A stretch of 64,000 nt of DNA from an uncultured Eubacteriales bacterium (GCA_900545175.1 UQYF01000011.1:5589-69588), one strand, 5' to 3'. Positions 7,985 to 17,899 are shown, counted from the first letter of the stretch. A program made the numbers and translations. Notes: generated by a model not told the origin, from the letters alone.

Positions 7985-8947
7985 TTACTTGTTCTTCTTT
8001 TTAAAGGTTCTGTCTAAAAAGTTTCTGGCCCTTATCGGGTAATCTGACAGCACAAAAGGTCTTGTCGTTCTTCCGAATCCCATCATCGCTGCTGCTTTGT
8101 TGACGCTAGGAAATTCTCCATGCTTATTAAAATAATTAAAAAGCTTATAGATTCCGCGCTTCTTCTCAACAGGAAGATGCCACAGACACACTGAGTTGTA
8201 TTTCCAGTTGTTACATATCAGGAAAAAGTCCTTGATCGTCCAATATCTGAACATATATGGCACAGCCTGTCTTACAGGGAGCGTGTGCGCTACCATCGAA
8301 GAAATGTACTCGTCATTGAACTTATATATCTTCTTCTCAATCACAGCATCGTAAGTCTTGTTAAACACGTCCTCCCACTTGGCAATGAACTCAGTCAAGT
8401 TTTCCCTCGTTCCGCCGAGGCACTCGCCGCCAAAATGTACAATATCAACTCTCTCACCGAAATATAACGGTGTTGTGTCTATAATCTCCTGTCTGTCCTT
8501 GTGACTGAGCCTGTGACCTATGTTATGCATCATTACACCATATTTCATCTCTGCAAACATATCGCTCAGATCATCCACACAATATACATCCGTATCAAGT
8601 GCAAGGTAATAGTCATAGTCGAGATTATGAACTGCATAATCAAGGCAGCATATTCTGTAGTTAACTAATGCCCACTTAAACTCCTTCGGATGTACATATT
8701 TATCGAACGAGAGCTCAATAATCTTAAGTCCGTTCTCTTCATAAAGTCTACGGTATTTTTCGTCCACGTTAAAATTGACAAACAAAGCTGCATCAAGGTC
8801 AGGTGTATTGCTGATGCATGATTTGAGACATACAAATGCATTTTTAAGATAACACTCCATGACGCTCATATCACACTTTGCCGCAATCTGTGTGGATGTA
8901 CTATATTCCGAATTATACGCAAGCACGTTAACTACTAACTTTCGCAC
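7985..8947 (-). CDS. Glycosyltransferase, GT-A fold (GT8-like)
   Basis: A 320-residue cytoplasmic protein. LDYDYYLALDTDVYCVDDLSDMF contains the DxD metal and nucleotide-sugar motif in the setting seen in GT8-type enzymes. HFGGECLGGTRE and a later CLWHLPVEKKRG fit the acceptor-side loops and the metal-binding His. Donor and acceptor are unknown. The start is GTG 8947, with GGAGG eight bases upstream. It follows glyA by 45 bases on the same strand and may share its transcript. It ends at the 7953-7978 terminator. Confidence 0.7.
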   Translation of the reverse strand: MRKLVVNVLAYNSEYSTSTQIAAKCDMSVMECYLKNAFVCLKSCISNTPDLDAALFVNFNVDEKYRRLYEENGLKIIELSFDKYVHPKEFKWALVNYRICCLDYAVHNLDYDYYLALDTDVYCVDDLSDMFAEMKYGVMMHNIGHRLSHKDRQEIIDTTPLYFGERVDIVHFGGECLGGTRENLTEFIAKWEDVFNKTYDAVIEKKIYKFNDEYISSMVAHTLPVRQAVPYMFRYWTIKDFFLICNNWKYNSVCLWHLPVEKKRGIYKLFNYFNKHGEFPSVNKAAAMMGFGRTTRPFVLSDYPIRARNFLDRTFKKKNK

Positions 8948-8992
8948 TCTACTTACCTCCAAAAACAAACATAAACTTATTCAAGTCATTAA

Positions 8993-10231
8993 TTAGTATA
9001 AAGGATACTTATCTGTAAGTCCCTTTACAAGTCTTACAGCTTCCTCCCTGTTAGCTTCAGGGTCTGCTACCGCAAGTGCTATAGCTTCAGCAACTGTATC
9101 CATATCTTCCGTTCTGAAACCTCTTGTCGTGACTGCCGGTGTACCAAGTCTTATACCGCTTGTGACAAAAGGTGACGCAGGGTCATTAGGAATAGCATTC
9201 TTGTTACATGTAATATTCACCGAATCAAGAAGCTTCTCTGTGGCTTTTCCTGTAACGCCTTTGCTTATGAGATTTACAAGCATAAGATGATTATCTGTAC
9301 CACCCGATACAAGGTCAAAGCCTCTATCCATAAGTCCCTTTGCAAGAGCCTGTGCATTGTCCACTATGTTCTGTGCATATACCTTAAAGCTTGGGTCAAG
9401 TGCTTCCTTGAAGCATACAGCCTTAGCTGCAATCACATGCATCAATGGACCGCCCTGAATTCCAGGGAAAATTGCCTTGTTGAAATTAAACCTGTCGGCT
9501 GCTTCCTGATTGCACAAAATCATGCCACCTCTAGGTCCCCTGAGTGTCTTATGGGTTGTTGTGGTAACTACATCTGCATAAGGTATCGGGCTCATATGAA
9601 GTCCTGCCGCAACAAGACCTGCAATATGCGCCATGTCTACCATGAGAACAGCTCCTACCTCATCTGCAATCTCACGGAATTTCTTAAAATCTATAGCTCT
9701 TGCATATGCACTGGCACCCGCTACAATAAGCTTCGGGCGGCACTCCTTGGCAATAGCTAATACATTATCATAATCTATGTATCCATCTGAATTTACACCG
9801 TAAGGAACAATGTTAAAGTATTTTCCTGACATATTGACAGGACTCCCGTGTGTGAGGTGCCCTCCATCTGCAAGGCTCATTCCCATAACCGTGTCACCCG
9901 GCTTAACAACGGCAAAAAACACTGCCATATTAGCCTGTGCTCCGGAATGCGGCTGGACATTGACATAATCGCATCCGAAAAGCTTCTTCGCTCTCTCTAT
10001 GGCAAGATTCTCCACCACATCCACATACTGACATCCGCCATAATATCTCTTTCCCGGATATCCTTCCGCATACTTATTAGTCAAAGGACTCCCCATAGCC
10101 GCCATGACTGCCTTGCTGACAAAATTCTCAGAAGCGATAAGTTCAATATGGTCTCTCTGTCTTCCAAGCTCATCCGAAATCGCTGCTGCAATCTCAGGAT
10201 CAAATTCTTTAACTTCTTCAAATGAATACAT
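8993..10231 (-). CDS. glyA: Serine hydroxymethyltransferase
   Basis: A PLP-dependent enzyme interconverting serine plus tetrahydrofolate with glycine plus 5,10-methylene-THF, the main entry to one-carbon metabolism. At 412 residues it has normal length. The substrate loop is IELIASENFVS, and ANMAVFFAV and GGHLTHGSP follow. The PLP lysine is in VVTTTTHKTLRGPRGG, and the C-terminal domain carries SGIRLGTPAVTTRG. GGAGGCAGG precedes the ATG. Only 14 bases separate it from the chemoreceptor gene upstream, so glyA may be read from that gene's promoter, an unusual pairing. Confidence 0.97.
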   Translation of the reverse strand: MYSFEEVKEFDPEIAAAISDELGRQRDHIELIASENFVSKAVMAAMGSPLTNKYAEGYPGKRYYGGCQYVDVVENLAIERAKKLFGCDYVNVQPHSGAQANMAVFFAVVKPGDTVMGMSLADGGHLTHGSPVNMSGKYFNIVPYGVNSDGYIDYDNVLAIAKECRPKLIVAGASAYARAIDFKKFREIADEVGAVLMVDMAHIAGLVAAGLHMSPIPYADVVTTTTHKTLRGPRGGMILCNQEAADRFNFNKAIFPGIQGGPLMHVIAAKAVCFKEALDPSFKVYAQNIVDNAQALAKGLMDRGFDLVSGGTDNHLMLVNLISKGVTGKATEKLLDSVNITCNKNAIPNDPASPFVTSGIRLGTPAVTTRGFRTEDMDTVAEAIALAVADPEANREEAVRLVKGLTDKYPLY

Positions 10232-10245
10232 AATTCCTGCCTCCG

Positions 10246-12471
10246 TTAAATTGTAAATTTATTTATTGCCTCAACAAGATCCTCAGAATGGTTAATTAAC
10301 TCTTCAGACTCATTATTAAGCTTCTTTACCGCCTCAAGCTGTTTTGTAGCAGCTTCGTTAACCTCAGTGACTGCTGAAGCTGTCTCCTCAGAAACTGCGG
10401 AGATACTCTCTATCGCTGAGAGTGTATCTCTCTTAGCAATATCCATATCATCAATTCCGTTTGAAATCTCTGATAAGTTATCAGCAAGACCGGATACATG
10501 CTTATCGATATCTTTGAATACATCTATTGTATTTTTGAGTGCGTCCTCCTGTGAATTTACAATTACTTCCGCCTGCTTAGCAACCTCAACCGTATCGACT
10601 GTCTGCTTCTGAATTTTTCCTACTATTCCTTTTATCTCATTTACTGAATTAAGTGACTGTTCAGCGAGCTTTCTTATAGAATCGGCAACCACTGCAAAGC
10701 CTCTTCCTGCATCACCTGCCCTTGCAGCCTCAATGGAAGCATTGAGTGACAGAAGGCTTGTCTCATCTGCAATATCATTGATTGCACCGATAATCTTCGC
10801 TATCGACTGTGATGCCTCCTCAAGATCCTGAATATTAGAGATAACCTCTGCCGTAACCTTCGTTGTAGCTTTAGCTTTATCTTTGAGCTCCTGTATTGTC
10901 TCTAATCCATTCGATACAATCTGTTTTGTTGTATCGGCAACATTGGCTATCTTGCCGGCATTATCGGAAACAACACCTATCTTCTTTGATAAATCATCCA
11001 TTCTTGTTAGACAGTTCTCTGCGTCCTGAGCCTGCGTCACAATTCCCTGTTCAATCTCAGCTATGGATGATGTGATCGACTTTGTCTCTTCAAGAAGTAT
11101 TCCTGAATTGCCGCCTACGCTCTCTGATGACTTTCCTACAGCCTTAGATACCGTGTCAGCTTTATCAAGAAGTGCTCTGATATTTCCTATCATCTGGTTC
11201 GTGCTGTCACAGAGTATCATGAACTCGTCCTTACGTCTTGTGTGGATATCTACAGTCAAATCACCTGTAGATGCTTTCTCAAGTCCATTCATAATCTTAC
11301 GAATTGTAGTACCTATGCTTGTCGATAAAACAAATCCAATAATAATTACTATAAGTGCTGTTGCAGCAACAGTCACGGCAGTATAAACCGCTGTCTCATT
11401 CGCATCTGCTATTATATATGCCTCCGGCACAAGAGATACTATCATAAATCCGTCAACTTCAAGTCTGTGATAGAGCATAAGGTAACGCTCATTCTCGTAC
11501 TCAATATATTCACTTCCATCACTCTCTTCAGATGCAAGTATCTTATCATATAAATCTGTTCCTACAATATATGAAGTATCTAATGTATTATTCGCTGCTT
11601 CTTCATCGTTATCAGCAAGTCTTCTGTACGATATCTCTCTGCCATCAGGAGTAATAAGTGCAAGGACCGCATTCTCACCCATATTCACTGAGCTGATATT
11701 CTCTGCAACCTTATCATAATCTACATCGACAAGCAGATAACCTACCTGTCTGTATGAAGTATTATATGCCTTTCTGATTACACCGAATGCATACTTCGAT
11801 GTCTCCATGTATTCATCGACTTCCGGATGATAACCTACCCATACAACATCTTCCTTATCTACTCTCTTTGCAATATCAAGCTCGCGAAAATCATTATATA
11901 TTCCTTTCATACTGCTTGATAAAGCTGTTGTTACATCTTTGCCATAATTTGCTGTAAACACAATGGTTCTAAGATATGCATTTCCTATCTTTCGTGAATC
12001 AAGCTCATTCTTGAGTGTATTGTATATAGTGCTCTCTTTATATGGATCAGAAGAATATGCCCCACCATAATACTCTCTTGCTGTCGTTGAAACGGCTATA
12101 TCATATGACATTGTACGTATCGTCTCAAGTACAAGGTTCATATAATCTGCTGTCGTGTCAATAGTTGATTTCGAGGCAGACTCATAATTTTCAGTGAGTG
12201 CCTTCGCTGAACGCTCATATGAAAATACACCCATTCCAATCATAAGCACAACCGGCACGATAAATGAGATTGTAATCTTAAAACGGATGCCGGAAAACAT
12301 TCTTATCTTCTTTACATCCTGTTTTCTTCCCTTAAGCGCCTTAACGTCCTCACCGACTTCGGCTTTCGCTTTTTTCGCTTTCTTTTTTATGCTCTTTCCT
12401 ACTTCATCTGCAATGGCATCTGCTTTTACCTTTGCACCTTCATATAATTCCAAATTGTCCTTCATACTCAT
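10246..12471 (-). CDS. Methyl-accepting chemotaxis protein with cytoplasmic N-terminal extension
   Basis: A 741-residue transmembrane chemoreceptor. A Lys/Ala-rich cytoplasmic segment of about 63 residues precedes the first membrane helix (about 64-84), which is unusual because most receptors begin at the helix. A large extracytoplasmic dCache-like sensor follows (about 85-360), then a second helix (about 361-383) and a HAMP domain. The signalling coiled coil has the hairpin tip SLLSLNASIEAARAGDAGRGFAVVA. No C-terminal CheR-docking pentapeptide is present (it ends EAINKFTI). Start ATG 12471 has AGAGG nine bases upstream; an upstream ATG is possible. glyA follows after 14 bases. The upstream gap 12472-12687 contains only a 9-bp direct repeat, ATGCACTAA (12609 and 12629). 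Confidence 0.9.
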   Translation of the reverse strand: MSMKDNLELYEGAKVKADAIADEVGKSIKKKAKKAKAEVGEDVKALKGRKQDVKKIRMFSGIRFKITISFIVPVVLMIGMGVFSYERSAKALTENYESASKSTIDTTADYMNLVLETIRTMSYDIAVSTTAREYYGGAYSSDPYKESTIYNTLKNELDSRKIGNAYLRTIVFTANYGKDVTTALSSSMKGIYNDFRELDIAKRVDKEDVVWVGYHPEVDEYMETSKYAFGVIRKAYNTSYRQVGYLLVDVDYDKVAENISSVNMGENAVLALITPDGREISYRRLADNDEEAANNTLDTSYIVGTDLYDKILASEESDGSEYIEYENERYLMLYHRLEVDGFMIVSLVPEAYIIADANETAVYTAVTVAATALIVIIIGFVLSTSIGTTIRKIMNGLEKASTGDLTVDIHTRRKDEFMILCDSTNQMIGNIRALLDKADTVSKAVGKSSESVGGNSGILLEETKSITSSIAEIEQGIVTQAQDAENCLTRMDDLSKKIGVVSDNAGKIANVADTTKQIVSNGLETIQELKDKAKATTKVTAEVISNIQDLEEASQSIAKIIGAINDIADETSLLSLNASIEAARAGDAGRGFAVVADSIRKLAEQSLNSVNEIKGIVGKIQKQTVDTVEVAKQAEVIVNSQEDALKNTIDVFKDIDKHVSGLADNLSEISNGIDDMDIAKRDTLSAIESISAVSEETASAVTEVNEAATKQLEAVKKLNNESEELINHSEDLVEAINKFTI

Positions 12472-12687
12472 TAGCATCATCCTCTTTCCTGATGTAATCT
12501 TATCATTCAAATTTTACTATAGAAATTGAGATTTTGCAATTGTTTAATACTCTTTTTACATAAAATATACACAAAAAAATATGTAATTAGTACTATTTTT
12601 CAGTAGACATGCACTAATTACAGTTATTATGCACTAAGATTCTTTTCTATAGATATAATGATATCGGCATCATACAATATATTATCC

Positions 12688-13299
12688 TCAAAAATTGAGT
12701 TCTTCCATATCATAATCAATCGACATCTGATCCTGTCTTATCTTTTCAAGCATTCCATCCTCATGGATTACACCCATGAATGCAAGAAATACCTGCATAT
12801 CATATTCCTTGACATCTTCTATCATAATAGATATTGCGCTGTCAAAATCATATGCCTCCCTGTATGGTCTTTCAGAGATAAGCGCAATGAATGCATCTGC
12901 CACTCTCATAATCCTCGCGCCAAGAGGTATTTTCTCAGCCTTGAGATTATCAGGATATCCCGAACCATCATAGTTCTCATGGTGATATAACACTGCTTCA
13001 CATATAGCATCATTATAGCTGTATTTTTTGAGAATTTCGTATCCTAATCCGGAATGTTTTCTCATATATTGAATTTCCTCTATAATCATGCCATTGGAAT
13101 TTCTTCCGTACAGATATGACGAAAGCCTTAATTTGCCAATATCATGCACCATTCCCGCAACCGCAAGATTATTGCATTCCTCATCGGAGAGTCCAAGCTT
13201 TTTTGCTATAAGATATGTGAGATTGCTGACACATACTCCATGCCTTAAACCATCTATGAGGTCGATTTCCAATATCGTTTTAGCCCAGTCGTCAACCAT
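12688..13299 (-). CDS. HD-GYP domain protein, probable cyclic-di-GMP phosphodiesterase
   Basis: A 203-residue protein that is essentially a stand-alone HD-GYP domain. It shows VHDIGKLRLSS (HD pair and Lys), HHENYDGSGYP (the diagnostic HHExxDGxGYP) and GARIMRVADAFIALISERPYR. The metal-binding Asp of VAD is kept, while the usual FDAL reads FIAL. HD-GYP proteins hydrolyse cyclic di-GMP or related dinucleotides. There is no receiver or sensor domain. The start overlaps the hemZ stop by eight bases, so it is the translationally coupled last gene of relA - MBL - hemZ - HD-GYP. Confidence 0.88.
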   Translation of the reverse strand: MVDDWAKTILEIDLIDGLRHGVCVSNLTYLIAKKLGLSDEECNNLAVAGMVHDIGKLRLSSYLYGRNSNGMIIEEIQYMRKHSGLGYEILKKYSYNDAICEAVLYHHENYDGSGYPDNLKAEKIPLGARIMRVADAFIALISERPYREAYDFDSAISIMIEDVKEYDMQVFLAFMGVIHEDGMLEKIRQDQMSIDYDMEELNF

Positions 13300-14785
13300 A
13301 AAAAAATCGTCTCTTTCTATCTATCATTTCATCAATATTCTCAATATATGTTCTGACATCCTTGACATTTTCAACGCGCTCTATGCGGTTTTCATCCGGA
13401 AATACAACCTTTGTCGATGCTCCGGCACCAACTGCCATTATAGTCTGCTTCTCCTCCATTATGAGAATATTATAAATTCCTTCCTTGCCAGACTTTGAAT
13501 AGCCTACATTCTCAAAATTTCCTGCCATATTCTTCTGCCTATACAGATAATATGGCTCCATTCCCATATCCGCTGCATATTCCGCTGTCAGATTAATGAT
13601 ATCATCAGTGTTAATCATGTCATAATTTTTATATTTTTCCCAGAATATATTAAGCCTTGCAGCGCGCTTGATAGCTAACGAATGCACTGTAAGACTGTCC
13701 GGTGCAAGCTTAGCCACCTCAGACATTGTCTTTTCGATATGTTCCTTAGTCTCACCCGGAAGGCCTATAATCAAATCCATATTAATGTTGTCAAATCCGC
13801 ATTCTCTGGCAAGTATAAATGCTTCCTTCACCTGTTCAACCGTGTGATGCCTGCCTATAAGCTTTAATGTCTCATCGTTCATAGTCTGCGGATTAATTGA
13901 AATACGGCCAACTCCATGCTTTTTCATAACCATAAGCTTATCTCTTGTTATGCTGTCAGGTCTTCCCGCCTCAATCGTATATTCCTTTAACAATGATGTA
14001 TCAAAATGCTCCTCGAAAAAGCTGAGAATCCTGTCAAGCTGTTCAGGTTCAAGCGTTGTAGGTGTTCCTCCACCCATATAAAAAGTATCAAGCTTCCTGC
14101 CTTGCATAAGTCTTGAAGTAAACTCCATCTCTTTTAGCATAGCATCAACATACGAGTCAACATTTTCCTTCCACACAGCAAGCGGATAAGAAGTAAATGA
14201 ACAATACAGGCACGTTGTAGGGCAGAAAGGTATTCCTGCATAGAGACTATATCCTTTATTATAATCAAGCTTTTCAAGAATCCTCTTCTCATTTGATGCA
14301 ACCTTTATTGCAAGCCTGCCCTTCCTGTCGCTCACATAATACTCTCTTCTTAGATAGTCAATAATATCCTGCTCAGACTTTCCCTCTTCAAGAAGGGTAT
14401 ATACTATCTTCGTTGGTCTTACTCCTGTGAGAGTTCCCCATGGAAGTTCCCTGCCTGTAAGCTTCTTTAACATATCGTACATCATTCTCTTAAAGGTATT
14501 TCTTGCCTGCTTCTTTCCCTCTGCTGTCTGCTGCATCTCGTCTTCGTATTCTTCCTGACCATCCTTGGCATCCTTGTGCAGATATATTCTTATAAATCTT
14601 TCACAGTCAGCCTTGTCAAGCCTTGTCATCTCCTGTCTTATAACTCTGACCTGTACAAACAGCTCCGGCTTGCCATGGCCAGCTTCCGGGATATTAGTAA
14701 CTATCTTTGCATCAGGAAAAAAAGCCTTCAACATAACTCTCGAATCATTTTCCTGCTCAGTATCATTAAATTCAAGCAAAATCAT
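13292..14785 (-). CDS. hemZ: HemZ, oxygen-independent coproporphyrinogen dehydrogenase-like radical SAM protein
   Basis: A 497-residue radical SAM enzyme of the HemN/HemZ group. The N-terminal domain is HemZ-specific, with GRELPWGTLTGVRPTKI as a signature. The [4Fe-4S]-SAM cluster motif is CPTTCLYCSF (CxxxCxxC), followed by FYMGGGTPTTL and the HemN-like IEAGRPDS and INMDLIIGLPGE. Some HemZ proteins oxidise coproporphyrinogen III anaerobically; others may act as haem chaperones, and I see no other haem gene here. It lies 32 bases after the MBL gene and overlaps the HD-GYP gene, within the relA operon as in other clostridia. Confidence 0.9.
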   Translation of the reverse strand: MILLEFNDTEQENDSRVMLKAFFPDAKIVTNIPEAGHGKPELFVQVRVIRQEMTRLDKADCERFIRIYLHKDAKDGQEEYEDEMQQTAEGKKQARNTFKRMMYDMLKKLTGRELPWGTLTGVRPTKIVYTLLEEGKSEQDIIDYLRREYYVSDRKGRLAIKVASNEKRILEKLDYNKGYSLYAGIPFCPTTCLYCSFTSYPLAVWKENVDSYVDAMLKEMEFTSRLMQGRKLDTFYMGGGTPTTLEPEQLDRILSFFEEHFDTSLLKEYTIEAGRPDSITRDKLMVMKKHGVGRISINPQTMNDETLKLIGRHHTVEQVKEAFILARECGFDNINMDLIIGLPGETKEHIEKTMSEVAKLAPDSLTVHSLAIKRAARLNIFWEKYKNYDMINTDDIINLTAEYAADMGMEPYYLYRQKNMAGNFENVGYSKSGKEGIYNILIMEEKQTIMAVGAGASTKVVFPDENRIERVENVKDVRTYIENIDEMIDRKRRFFYG

Positions 14786-14817
14786 ATATAATACAACCTC
14801 TGTTTTTATTTTTACAC

Positions 14818-15480
14818 TTAAAGGAATGGATTGTGTTCTCGCTCATATCCTATGCTCGTGCTCTCTCCATGTCCCGGAAATACTGTTACATCATCGTCAA
14901 GGCTCATAAGATCTTCCTCTATGGCTCTTTTTAACTGTCCCGCATTTCCTGTCGGGAAATCACTGCGTCCCACAGAACCGGAAAACAGTGTATCTCCCGA
15001 AAAAAGAATTCCCTCTTTTTCAAAATAGTAACACACACTGCCTATTGTATGCCCCGGCACCGAAACTGTTTTTATCTCAAACCCTCCAAGGCAAAGCACA
15101 ATTCCGGGCTTAAAATACTCATCAGCGTCAAAAGTCATGCCCTCTCCGGTAAAAGGCAGTGACAGATTATTAGATTCATTTGTCATAATCTGCTTTTCAT
15201 CCGCACCGGCATAGACCTTTATTTTGTATCTTTTTCTTATATCATCGGCAGCGAGCATATGGTCAAAATGACCATGTGTCAGCAATACAGCCACAGGATT
15301 CAGATTATAATGTGAAATCATTGCCTCGATTCTCGCTGCGTCCGCAGCCGGGTCAATAATCAGAGCATCCTTAAACTGTCCGTCATCTATAAAACCACCC
15401 GGTGTTCTTGCTCCTCCGTCAAATACAGCATAACAGTTGGTAGCACACATTCCGAGTACTATATTCTCAACTCTTATCAT
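14818..15480 (-). CDS. MBL-fold hydrolase, glyoxalase II-like
   Basis: A 220-residue metallo-beta-lactamase fold hydrolase. The dinuclear zinc site is LTHGHFDHMLAADDI (HxHxDH), with further ligands in SVPGHTIGSV, LFSGDTLF and VFPGHGEST. It belongs to the compact YcbL-like branch often annotated as hydroxyacylglutathione hydrolase; the physiological thioester substrate is unknown. The ATG overlaps the relA TGA (ATGA), with AAAGGA inside the relA end as ribosome binding site, so translation is coupled. Confidence 0.85.
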   Translation of the reverse strand: MIRVENIVLGMCATNCYAVFDGGARTPGGFIDDGQFKDALIIDPAADAARIEAMISHYNLNPVAVLLTHGHFDHMLAADDIRKRYKIKVYAGADEKQIMTNESNNLSLPFTGEGMTFDADEYFKPGIVLCLGGFEIKTVSVPGHTIGSVCYYFEKEGILFSGDTLFSGSVGRSDFPTGNAGQLKRAIEEDLMSLDDDVTVFPGHGESTSIGYEREHNPFL

Positions 15481-17771
15481 GAATTAGTCCTTTCAATATC
15501 AAGCACTCCTTCGACATTTCTCAGCTTCTCAACAAGATGTCTTAACTGTTCAAGTCCCTTTATATCAAATGACATTGATATTGTCGCCGTTCCCTGCTTG
15601 CTTGTACGGCAGTTCATGCTGGTGACATCAATCTTATTTTCTGTAAGAATCCTCGAAATATCTACAAGCATACCTGTTCTGTTATTTGCAAATATCTTAA
15701 TCTCTGTGGAATAGCTCTCTCCTGTCTCCTTATAAGCCATCTCCTGCCACTCGGCATCGATTATTCTTGCCCTGTCAGCTTCTGGAAGATTAATGATATT
15801 CGTACAATCCGTCCTGTGGATTGACACACCTCTTCCTCTTGTGACAAAGCCCACAATCTCATCTCCCGGAACAGGTGAACAGCACTTAGAAAAGCGCACT
15901 GCAACATCATGTATGCCCTTTACAATAATTCCGCTCTTGGACTTTTCGATAACTGCCGGCTTGTCTTTGTTATCCGGCTGCGACTGTGCTAGTACCTGTT
16001 CGTCCGTAATCTCCTTGCGGTGCTTCTTTTCGTATTCCTCCTGAAGCTTATTTACGACCTGACCTTCCTTAAGCGCGCCATGTCCTACAGCCGCTACAAC
16101 GGAATCCCAGTCACGAAAGCCGTACTTAGAAAGTACTTTCTCAACAAACTCAGGCTTATATATCTCAGCAAACTGGATATTCTTTGTCTTACAGTATGTG
16201 GCAATAAGATCCTTGCCTTTCTGGATATTGTCCTCTTTAAGCTCTGCCTTAAACCACTGATTAATCTTAGTCTTAGCCTGTGCGCTCTTTACAATATTCA
16301 GCCAGTCACGGCTTGGTCCCTTAGAGTTCTGTGATGTTATAATCTCAACTCTGTCTCCGTTCTTTAAGACATAGTCAATAGTCACAAGCTTGCCATTGAC
16401 TCTTGCTCCAACCATCTTATTGCCGACTGCACTGTGAATACTGTAAGCGAAATCAACAGGCGTTGAACCTGCCGGAAGGTTCTTTACATCTCCTGACGGT
16501 GTAAAGCAGTATACATTGTCCGAAAACAGGTTCATATCGTTCTTGATAAGGCTTAAGAACTCCTTATTGTCCGATGTATCGCGCTGCCATTCAAGTATCT
16601 GTCTAAGCCATGCAAGCTTAGCTTCCTCGTTGTCACCGCTCTTAGTTCCGTCAATGTTCTCCTTATATTTCCAGTGTGCCGCAATACCATACTCCGCTGT
16701 TCTGTGCATCTCATAGGTTCTAATCTGAATCTCAAACGGCTGGCCGTTAGGTGCAATGAGCGTTGTATGAAGTGACTGGTACATATTTGGCTTAGGCATT
16801 GCGATATAATCCTTAAATCTTCCCGGAATAGGCTTGTATATCTCATGGATTACTCCGAGTGCCGCATAACAGTCCTTTACTGTCTCTACCAGTATTCTCA
16901 CGGCAAACAAATCATATATCTGGTCAAGAGTCTTATCCTGATTGACCATCTTTCTGTATATGCTGAAGAAATGCTTGACACGTCCGTCTATCTCACAGTC
17001 GATACCTGCTGCCTCTACATGCTCCTTAACCTCCGCTATGATATCTCTTACGAACGCTTCTCTTGCGTCCTTGCTCAGAGCTATCTCATCAGCAAGCTGC
17101 TTATACACCTCAGGCTGGAGATACTTAAGCGACAAATCATCAAGCTCTATCTTAATCTTAGAAATACCAAGTCTCTGTGCGATAGGAGCATATATATCCA
17201 TCGTCTCCCTCGCCTTCTCCTTCTGCTTCTCAGGCTTCTGATACTGTAAGGTCCTCATATTATGAAGTCTATCCGCAAGCTTTACAAGGATTACTCTGAT
17301 ATCCTTCGCCATCGCAAGGAACATCTTCCTTAAGTTCTCAGCCTGCAGTTCTATCTTGTCTGCAGAATAATTAAGCTGTGTAAGCTTCGTTACACCATCT
17401 ACAAGAAGTGCTATCTCTTCGCCAAATTCCTTTACTATATCATCATATGTCATCGCAGTATCTTCAACAACATCGTGTAAAAGTCCTGCAACAATAGTCT
17501 CTTTATCAAGTTCTAACTGCGCTAAAATGATTGCAACACAAATAGGATGTATAATATAAGGTTCCCCCGACTTACGCATCTGACCTTCATGTGCCTTCTT
17601 TGCTACCTGATACGCCTTGTCAATCAATGACAGGTCCGTAGAAGGATGATATTTTAAAACTTCCTTTCTCAGCTCATCATAAAGCTCGTCTGGACTTGTA
17701 AAATCCGGAGGGCATGACAATGGCTCCTCATCTATTTTTCTCTTGGTTCGTAAAATAACTTCATCCGGCAT
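15477..17771 (-). CDS. relA: Bifunctional (p)ppGpp synthetase/hydrolase
   Basis: A long RelA/SpoT homologue of 764 residues that makes and degrades the stringent-response alarmone (p)ppGpp. The HD hydrolase domain is intact (GLLHDVVEDT, KLADRLHNMRTL), so degradation should be active. The synthetase domain has YQSLHTTLI and EIQIRTYEMHRTAEYGIAAHW. TGS (FTPSGDVKNLPAGSTPVDFAY), zinc-finger-like (RFSKCCSPVPGD) and ACT domains complete the ribosome-sensing half. GAGGTGATTGC precedes the ATG. A good promoter lies at 17804-17832. It is the first gene of relA - MBL - hemZ - HD-GYP. Confidence 0.96.
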   Translation of the reverse strand: MPDEVILRTKRKIDEEPLSCPPDFTSPDELYDELRKEVLKYHPSTDLSLIDKAYQVAKKAHEGQMRKSGEPYIIHPICVAIILAQLELDKETIVAGLLHDVVEDTAMTYDDIVKEFGEEIALLVDGVTKLTQLNYSADKIELQAENLRKMFLAMAKDIRVILVKLADRLHNMRTLQYQKPEKQKEKARETMDIYAPIAQRLGISKIKIELDDLSLKYLQPEVYKQLADEIALSKDAREAFVRDIIAEVKEHVEAAGIDCEIDGRVKHFFSIYRKMVNQDKTLDQIYDLFAVRILVETVKDCYAALGVIHEIYKPIPGRFKDYIAMPKPNMYQSLHTTLIAPNGQPFEIQIRTYEMHRTAEYGIAAHWKYKENIDGTKSGDNEEAKLAWLRQILEWQRDTSDNKEFLSLIKNDMNLFSDNVYCFTPSGDVKNLPAGSTPVDFAYSIHSAVGNKMVGARVNGKLVTIDYVLKNGDRVEIITSQNSKGPSRDWLNIVKSAQAKTKINQWFKAELKEDNIQKGKDLIATYCKTKNIQFAEIYKPEFVEKVLSKYGFRDWDSVVAAVGHGALKEGQVVNKLQEEYEKKHRKEITDEQVLAQSQPDNKDKPAVIEKSKSGIIVKGIHDVAVRFSKCCSPVPGDEIVGFVTRGRGVSIHRTDCTNIINLPEADRARIIDAEWQEMAYKETGESYSTEIKIFANNRTGMLVDISRILTENKIDVTSMNCRTSKQGTATISMSFDIKGLEQLRHLVEKLRNVEGVLDIERTNS

Positions 17772-17803
17772 GCAATCACCTCAATCTATAAGCTTATTTT
17801 TTC

Positions 17804-17832
17804 ATTATAAAATTATTCATGTAAAAATGCAA
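17804..17832 (-). promoter_or_regulatory. Sigma-A type promoter of the relA operon
   Basis: On the minus strand a TTGCAT -35 (17832-17827) and a TATAAT -10 (17809-17804) are separated by 17 bases. Transcription would start about 25 bases upstream of the relA ATG. Confidence 0.65.
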
Positions 17833-17860
17833 ATATTTTGTTAAGGAAATGATAATTAAA

Positions 17861-17899
17861 AAGAGGGCTCGATACCGCAAATGGCACCGATGCCCCCTT
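17861..17899. terminator. Intrinsic terminator downstream of apt
   Basis: AAGAGGGC (17861-17868) pairs with GCCCCCTT (17892-17899), with one mismatch and inner CG pairs, and A- and T-tracts flank it. It ends the apt transcript and insulates the relA promoter. Confidence 0.6.

Noticed and set aside
12609..12637. Direct repeat ATGCACTAA twice at 20-base spacing upstream of a chemoreceptor gene
   Set aside because: Only two short AT-rich copies and no promoter nearby to give them meaning.
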